From assembly GCA_948146395.1 (NCBI GenBank), contig OX411545.1, positions 17,180,526-17,244,525 on the forward strand: a stretch of DNA of 64,000 nt. Direction: 5' to 3'. The position numbers were made by a program, and so were the translations under genes. The stretch comes from Fragum whitleyi. Taxonomy: Eukaryota; Mollusca; Bivalvia; Cardiida; Cardiidae. Of the stretch, positions 32,687 through 41,700 are shown in pieces; the first letter of the stretch is position 1, and every line of letters begins with the position of its first letter. The notes below the pieces were generated by a model. That model was not told the origin of the DNA. It saw only the letters and a program-made list of their open reading frames with translations, and made no database searches.

Positions 32687-32763
32687 ATGAAAATAAACAA
32701 AAATACACAAATAGATGGCGAAAAAATAATTCTAGTACCATACGAAAGGAAGCATGTATTGAA
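32687..32763 (+). CDS. NAT9: NAT9 exon 1
   Basis: 77 nt, ATG at 32687. Encodes [20 protein letters not shown] then RKHVL and two bases of a Lys codon; donor GTAAAT. Matches the NAT9 start (MRLN...GKKVVLVPYTSEHV). LINE sequence begins within about 30 nt of the donor. Confidence 0.95.
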
Positions 32764-35700
32764 GTAAATTCCTCCACATTATTGGCTGCCCTTCTTTGTC
32801 TCTGTTATGTCTCACGTCTCTTATCTACACAATCATTTTACCTCCGATACACTCCTGTCTGTTCCTTTTAGACTTATTGAATATCTGTAAACAGACTGAA
32901 TCTTCAAACACTATTATTATTGGAGACTTTAATATGCCAGATATTGACTGGGAACTGTGGTCTACTAACAAAAGTGAAAATCATGTCTCAAGTAAATTCA
33001 TTGAATGTCTTCGCGACAATTTTTTTGAGCAGTTTATACGTAGTCCAACGAGATGGGTCAACGATACGCCTGAAAATGTCCTAGATTTGTGTATTGTTGA
33101 CAATATTGATTTAGTTAAAAACTCTGAAATCACTACAAGACTTGGTAACAGTGATCATTTATGTATTGAAATCGAGCTGTCTTTTCCTAAACCTTGTATC
33201 TACCAACAGGATAAAAAGTATAATTACTACAAAGGTGATTATGTAAATGCAAACAAACTACTTCAAAATATTGACTGGAACGTAATGTTAAACATGGATA
33301 TACAGGATAGCTGGCAATATTTTTCAGATAACGTTGACTCAATTATATCAGAAACCGTGCCTGTTCATAATGTTCAAGTGAAAAAAACCAAACCACCTTG
33401 GATGGATAAATACTGCCTTAATCTTGTCAATATGAAATATAAAGCCTGGAAGAAATATACTTATTCGAGAAATCCAGCTCATTATTTAGAGTATTGTCAA
33501 ATCAGGAATAAGGTTACCCGTAGTGTCAAATTTGCAAAAAAAGTTATGAAAGAAATATCTCCTTGGAGGTTAAAGAAAATCCAAAATCATTTTGGAAATT
33601 TGTACGGAGTAAAACGCAATTTAAAACCGGCATAAGTGACCTGAAAGGCAAGGACAGACAACTTATTACAGAAGATAGTGAAAAAGCCAATGAACTTAAT
33701 AATTTCTTCTGCTCAGTGTTTACAAAAGACGAAGATGAAGACTTTCCAGAGTTTACCCCTGATATAGACAGCTCAGTTTGTGATATAGTCATAACAGAAG
33801 CAAAAATTAAGTCGTTATTGAAAAATTTAAACATAAGTAAATCAACTGGACCTGACAATTTTCCTTCCAGATTTTTAAGAGACACTGCTGATGGTCTGTC
33901 ATATCCAATTACTTTACTTTTTAATAAGTCTTTGAACAAAGGCAAACTACCCAGTGTATGGAAACATGCCAATGTGACTTGCATACCGGTATTTAAAAGT
34001 GGTGACAAGACTCAATCTTGTAATTATAGACCAATTAGTATTACTAGTATCTTATGCAGATTACTTGAAAGTATAGTTAAGAGCTCTATTATGAAGCACT
34101 GTGAGGACAAGAACTTATTCTCGGATTCCCAGTTTGGATTTAGAGAGCATAGGGGTTGCATAGTACAGCTTTTGACAGTTTTTGACAGCTGGTCTAAATG
34201 CATTGACTCAAACATCCCAGTGGACTCAATTTTCCTGGACTTTTGTAAAGCATTCGACTGTGTTCCGCATAAAAGACTAGTCATGAAATTGGAAAAACTT
34301 GGCATCTCTGGAAATATTTTGAAATGGATAAAGGATTTCATTTCAAATAGGAAACAGTGTGTAGTCATAAATGGTCATTCCTCTGATTGGACGGATGTTA
34401 CAAGTGGGGTACCCCAGGGCAGTGTCCTGGGGCCCCTTCTCTTTATTCTATACATCAATGACTTGCCACTCCAAGTTTCGTCATATTGCAAACTCTTTGC
34501 CGATGATGCAAAGTTATATAAAGAACTACAGTACCTAAATGACTTTGAAACAATTCAAAACGATATGGATCAACTCTGTGATTGGACAGTGAAATGGTTG
34601 ATGGTCTTTAATGTTGAAAAATGCAAAGTGATGCATATAGTTAAAGACAACCCAAAGTTTGAATATGAAATGTCTGACAAACAAGGGAATGTTAAAGTGC
34701 TACAATCTGTGGAAGTCGAGAAAGATCTAGGTATTCATATTCAACATGACCTCAAATTTGACAAACATCTAAGTACAGTTGTTAATCAGGCCAACAGACT
34801 TGTGGGACTTATTAAGCGCTCCTTTTCTTACTTGGATGAAAAATCGTTATTAGTTCTGTATAAGACATTAGTGAGACCAATCTTGGATTATGGTAATACT
34901 ATATGGTTCCCCATTCTAAAGAAGGATATTTCTTTAATGCTTTTCGGTGGTTTATGGAAAAATAACGGTAGATTATCACTTGATAATCTCACCGCAAAAG
35001 CAGTGAAATTATCAAAAACTTCAACCCTGCTTTGGTGTATTTCATCCTATTTGACGTCATCTATGCGGGGCGAAATAAGTGACGTCACAATGAACGTTGC
35101 ATAGCAATCACGCGCAAAATGATGCGCTTTACGAAAATATGTCCTAGAAATTTCACATTTTGTCTCATTTTTGCATTAAAGAAATAGAATAATCGTTTGT
35201 TTTTTGTGTAAGATCGATAAATATTTCATTTCGTGAACAACAAAAGCTATATTTCACTCGTGAAAATATAGCTTTTGTTGTTCACTCAATGAAATATAAA
35301 ACGATCTTACACTCAAACAAACGATTATACTCTATACGTTCTATTGAAAATGTGCAAAGGAGAATGACCAAAATTCTACCAGAGTTATCTACACTTTCCT
35401 ACAAAGACAGAATATGTGCATTAAATTTAACAACTCTACAATACCGTAGACAGCGGATGGATATGATCCAAGTTTTTAAAATCCTTAACAAAATTGATAA
35501 TATATCTGCCAGTGGACTCTTTGAATTTGCTGATTCTGTAACCCGTGGTCACAGTATGAAACTGGTCAAACCCCGTGTGAATTCATCATTTAGACAAAAT
35601 TCGTTCTGTGTTAGAGTTATTGACAAATGGAATAAATTGCCAGATGATATAGTGTGTTCGTCATCAGTTCTCCAGTTTAAAACATCATATGATATCTACA

Positions 35701-38700
35701 TGGGAGACCTGAAGTATGATACAGAAGAGATCTACTAATTTTTGACTAGCCGTACCAACTATACTACCATTGTCTGTAAAACTTTAAATTAGCACCGGAA
35801 GTATTATCAATTGTATGAATTAAAGAAGAGACGTAGAAGACGAGCTTAAGGAGCTCACAGTTTCTACTATACCAAGTACCAAGTTTCACTAACACCACTG
35901 GTTACAGATCAAATCTTGCCGTGTACTAGTTCTCGCCAACCACCCTGGTTCATGGTAAAGGCATAAAAGAAAACCCTTCAAAATTACAACTTCCTTTATT
36001 CAGAAAATGCCCCTTATCGTTCTATCTATACATACTGCCTAACTCCCCTTTCGGGTATTACTGATGGGTGAGTTATTCTGGATGTTTCCAATTTTGTGTA
36101 AGAAATTCAAGAGGCAGTAGAATCTTCTTTATTTTATATTCATTTATTTATTTATTTATTTATTTATTTTAATTTTAAGGGTTTTCATCCACTGCTACCC
36201 ATTTACAGCTGTGTAGACAGAGGCAGTGACTCAAACTCCTGACCTTTGGATCAGGAGAACCAAACAACCTTCTAAAGGCTGAGCTATAGAAGCAGTCACT
36301 TTTATTGCTCAATTCCTTAATTTTCTGAATATGATAAATACCTATTTTAGAACATTTCATACAGATTGGTTTAAGTTTTCCCCTACACTAGTGACCTAGA
36401 AAGCAGATAGGGTAAGTTTAGATCAGACTGCACATCTGTATAAGCTGATCTTACTCTACACTGTCTGTCAAAGCTTTGTGTGCAATAGGAATATACAGTG
36501 AACAGAAGAAAGGTAAATAATTGTACATTCAAACAATCAACATGACATAAAGCCCCATACATTAGCAGCCAGGTCTCTCATCATTATTTGATGTGAGTCC
36601 CTATAATAATGGACCCTCTGGTACCAACTGCAGAAAAGACTTGAAGACTGTTTAAACAATTTTCATTTATTTCCTGAAGATGATGCCCAAATGTACTTAT
36701 CTATCGACTAATTTATTTAGCTTAAAGCAAAGTATATTTCTATATTAAGACAAAAACATTTATAAGTATTTCTAGAAAGAAATAGTCTACATTCAAAGCA
36801 GGGACTCTTAAACTTAAAGCAAAGAACCCTTTGGTCTGTACTATTGAGTCTCAAGGACACCATTTTGTTAACGTCATACTCAACCCAATGTATATTTATT
36901 TAGATATCATGCCTGGATGAAGTCGGAGGAGCTACAATTATTGACTGCCTCAGAGCCACTGACACTTGACCAGGAGTATGAGATGCAGGAATCATGGAGG
37001 AACGATGAAAACAGTACAGATTGATTAATTTTTTAATTTCTTCTTTGCAATGAGTACCTTACAATGGGTTATAGAGATTTCTAGATGGACTATCACTTGA
37101 TAAGTTTACAAGGGCTCAAAAACAGTTAGTACGATGAAATAATAAACTATTCACTTACTGTTTCTATAGGTGTAACCTAGTGTTATGAAACATTTTTTGC
37201 TTGTAGGTCACTTTGTGTTTATGTGTGTGTGCATATAAAAGAAAATGGTGTAAGTTTTAATGTAAGATCAACCTATTTTTAGCTTGGCTGATTTCCTAGA
37301 AACCGAGATACAGTAGAATTTGTATTAGGGGACCACTAATGGGACAACCAAAAGCAGTCTTTAAAGAGAATGGTTGCTTAGTACAAGTTGTGCTTACAAA
37401 TTAGAAACATAATTTTGATTGAATATGTATGTTATTGCCGATTTCTCAAACTCCTATGTTGTTAAAACTAATTAGAATAGGCTCCATCAAACGATTCTAA
37501 TGAGCTTTTAATCAACAAAAGTTTCATTAACAATAATTTATAGACCAATAATATCTCCTTTTAAATTATTTTGCGTCTTTACCTTTTGCACATTTGAAAT
37601 TGTTTGAAATGTTGCATTGGCTCATTTATTATTTTCAGAGTGCACTTTTATAGTTCTGGATAAGAAGATGTTGGAGATGGGAAACCAATCAGAAATAGGT
37701 ATATTTCTCACAAAGCTACCCTTATCTTCTATAATAGAACAGCCATCAGAGATATTCTTATCTCGTTACATGTGTAAGATTACATTCTACTTTCTGTCAT
37801 CAGAGGGTTTAAAAGATTGGTTATTTATATACAAAATGAGAAAAGGATCTTTTAGTTTATCCGGTTTTATTTGAGACAAGCTGATTTTAAAATGTTTGGC
37901 CATGTCTAGAATAATTAATCAAATAAGCTCTCAGGGCTCCCTTTAAAGCACTTCTATTCTAGACTGGGTTAAGATCAGATAAGTCTCTAATTAAATCTCC
38001 CATGGGTTGATAATCATATACCTATGTTATAATGTAGGATGGCAACTTGAGGCTAGACAAGGATGTAATGGTTGTACTTGTCTGAGAATTACTAGGAGTT
38101 CATTGGTAGGTGCTCAATCCTCCATGATATAACTGAAAGATTGTCAAAAGTGGTGTAAAACTGTATTCAAACAAACAAAACAAACAAATCTTATTAAATC
38201 TCAGGACAGATCCTATATATTTCTGAAAGCAAGTTTAAATCATTTACAAGGCTTGATGATTTCAAAACCAGGTTTTATTGAGGTAGATCATAGCTTTTGA
38301 TGCTCATGATATGGCTGAAAAATTGTTAAAAGTGGTATTAAACACTTTTAAATAAAATTTCCTTGGCCTTTTATAAGCTATCTTGTTTGTTATTTCAATC
38401 TATATTGAAGATGACAATTCATAAACAACAATGAGTCTATTGTTAAATTAGTATTGAGAACTCTATAAGCTTAAGCTTAAAATAAGTTAGCATTATAAAC
38501 TAGACTAACTTGAAGTTTGAACAAAAAAAATTGTATCAATCACGTTTGACAGGATTCAACACTTAAAAAGTCTTGAGACCCAAAATATTTGGAGGATCTT
38601 ATTAAATCAAAGTAAGGGATTCCTTTATGATCTTTCTATGTCTTCAAATTTTTAAAAGAAAAAAAATTCAATCAAAGTTCATTTGTCAAGCCTAGGTTCT

Positions 38701-41700
38701 ATCCCACTTTCCTAAATAAAGTGGAGCTAGTAACCTTGGCTTGCAGCGATATTATAATATAAAACTTACCTAAATATTTACCTTGCTTTCTTTTAAAGTC
38801 CTGTGAGATGCTTTTGAAATTCAGTTAGCTTTGATGTCTATTTTATCTATTCTATTTCCAGATTGCATGGTAGGAGATGTGAATCTATTCTTCAATGATC
38901 CAGATAATCTCAAGTCTGCAGAAATAGAGATTATGATTGCAGGTCAGGGCCTGAGATTTATAACTTTTTTTATGATCCACTGAGAATTTACCTAAACTTA
39001 GCTTGAAATTACAGCTTTAATAGCGACAATGGTTGTAGGTCAGGGCCTTAGGTTTATAACTTTTTTTAACGCTCAACTGAACATTTACCTAAACTTAGCT
39101 TGAAATTAAAGCATAATTAGCAATAATGATTGCAGGTCAGGGCCTGAGATTTATAACTTTTTTTAATGCTCAATCGAGAATTAACCTTAACTTAGCTTGA
39201 GATTAAAGCTTTAATAGAGATAATGATTGCAGGTCAGGGCCTGAAATAAAGAAAGTTTTTCATGCACAACTGAGAATTTACCTAAACCTAGCTTGATATC
39301 AAAGTTTTAAAAAGAGATAATGATTGTAAGGCAGGGCCTGAGAATATGAAGTTTTTTTCATGCTCAACTGAGATTTAACTTAAACTTGACTTGATTAAAG
39401 ATGTAATTCTGTTTTAATTCTATAACAAATGTGTGAACATAGAATATACTATAGATAGGTCCAGTAAGTGATTGTTTAATACACATTTTACTGTATTTAA
39501 ATTTTACGTTTGAGAAAATCTTTCTAAACAATCTTCTCATTACAACCAGTAAGGTATTTCGCTTTTAAATTTTACATGTTGAAGCTATTGCCCTGCGTTC
39601 AGGATGACAAAAAATGCAAACTATTTGCGAATTATACCTAGCTTTTGGGACAAATGCACTTGCAAAGAGGGGTAAAAAGGGTTAATGCAGGGCTGCATTA
39701 AGGATGAGAAAACAATGCATGCTGTTTGCAAAGCTGGGTATGATTTGCAAATGGTACACACTGTTGTTTCATCCTGAATGCAGGGTTAGGGTTACTGTCT
39801 ACTAATACAATGTATAGAAGATAGTTGTTTGTTTCAGTGTAAGAGCGATTTATATTTCATTGAGTGAACAAACAAAAGCTATATTTTCATGAGTGGCAGA
39901 GCCATGAGTGAAAATATAGCTTTTATTGTTCACGAAATGAAAATGATCGCTCTTACCCGAAAAACAAACGATTATTCTGTTTCTTTATTGCAAAAGTGAG
40001 ACAAAATGTGAAATTTCTAGGACGTATTTTTCAGAGCCTTCAGCTAGAGGGAGAGGAATTGGAAAGGAATCTCTGTGTTCTATGTTGAGATATGGTAAGT
40101 CAAGTTGTATTCATTGCTGAATGAGATTAGATTAGACTGTTAAAATCTGAGAGATTCCAGATTTCAGGTGAGCAATTCAGGTATATCATATTCCACTTGT
40201 TTTCAGAGCTTGGCACACATGTCCACCATCAAAAGTGCAACCTATACTATCAAGGGGGATAACTCTACTTGCATTTTGAACAAATTATGCACCTTTTTCG
40301 ACTTAGTTTTTTCCAACATCCAGCACTCAACAGCAGAGCGTAGGCACCCGTAGGCGGTGCTCTTGTTAATAAATATATTTTCTTTAAACTTGGTCTGCAC
40401 AATGGGTTGTCAAAATACCTTATCACATAACTATTTGTACTCAAAAATGAGTAGATGTGGAAAAATGTGCTGGGTTACAGCATTTTCTCCATTAAAAACA
40501 TTGTTTTTCTCAATATTTATCAATTCATTTTTTTGTGGGCAAGTTAATATTGATCCTGGACAAGTAGGAAATCAACTTTTTATTGTCCATGGACAAGTGG
40601 AGAAAAGTAGTATTTCCACACCCCTGGACTGGGTTTACCCCCTCAAATCTGTACCTCTGAGTCATCGTCATAAAACCTGACAGGAATCTTCACTTGGTGG
40701 AGCTTTATAAACTTTTTTATCTGATTTCAAATCCTTTAAATACTCTAGTAAACATTGCTACACAAAATGTAAATCTTTGAGAATCTTCTGGAACCAAACT
40801 ATATACATGTAGTATTAAACGATTTCTGAATAAGAAGGGACAAGCCAATGGTGTAGTTAAGGTTCTGGCTGTACAAGTGCAGATTGATATTTGTCTGTAC
40901 CTCCAGCTTAAAAATGTTGTAGCTTCAATATGACAAAGGTTAAACAAGGGTAAAACCAGAGGTGTGGAAATAGGACTTTTCCCCACTTGTCCATGGACAT
41001 GTAAATTACTGTAGTACAGTATCAAGATTTGCTCTGGTATTAACTATTTACTTGTCTTTTGACAAGTGGTCTAGATGTATGTACTTGCCCGCAAGTGGAA
41101 AAGCCTGTGTCGGACAAGTCGGACATGGGAATTCCACACCCCTGGTGAAACAATGCTGGTTTAATGTTATATCATCAATGTTATTACAGAAATGTGCATG
41201 ATAATTTGGTTTGATTGGTTTTTAATGCCACTTTCAGCATTGTTGCAGTTAATATCTCGGTGGCTGATGCGTCTACTCATGGTTTCCTATATTTTCTCTC
41301 ACCAGGACAACCACAATATTTCATCTAAACCACTAGCTGCCCCTCCCACTACTTATTATACATCCATTGGTGGGACCCAAATGTCTTGTGTAATGTTGAC
41401 TTCTGTCAAATGTCGGATGAAAGTTGGCCAAGCCGAAAATGAACCCTTATCATGCTGAATAAATATTGGCTTAAAATTTTCATCAAAATCAAAGGGTAAA
41501 AAGCACTAAAAGTAACAACTGTAGGTCAATTTTTATTTGAAAAACTAAATCTATTGACAATTCTGGTTTGAAAGTGAGAATAAGGTGGTGTAGACTAACA
41601 TCAGACTGCACATATGTGCAGGCTGATGTTTGTCTATAGCTCCTGCCAAAGCAGGAATATTCCGGGTTCAGCAATATAAGGGTTAAAATCTTGACCCTAG

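Larger units (their letters stand above)
32790..35880 (+). mobile_element. 5'-truncated, broken LINE (jockey/CR1-like non-LTR retrotransposon) in NAT9 intron 1
   Basis: Remnant of a non-LTR retrotransposon with, in order, the C-terminal part of the endonuclease, the reverse transcriptase and a 3' ORF tail. It lacks the 5' half, carries a frameshift near 33560 and is split by a ~406-bp insertion near 34937. The 3' edge is uncertain; sequence after 35740 is non-coding. It is in the same sense as NAT9. Confidence 0.88.
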
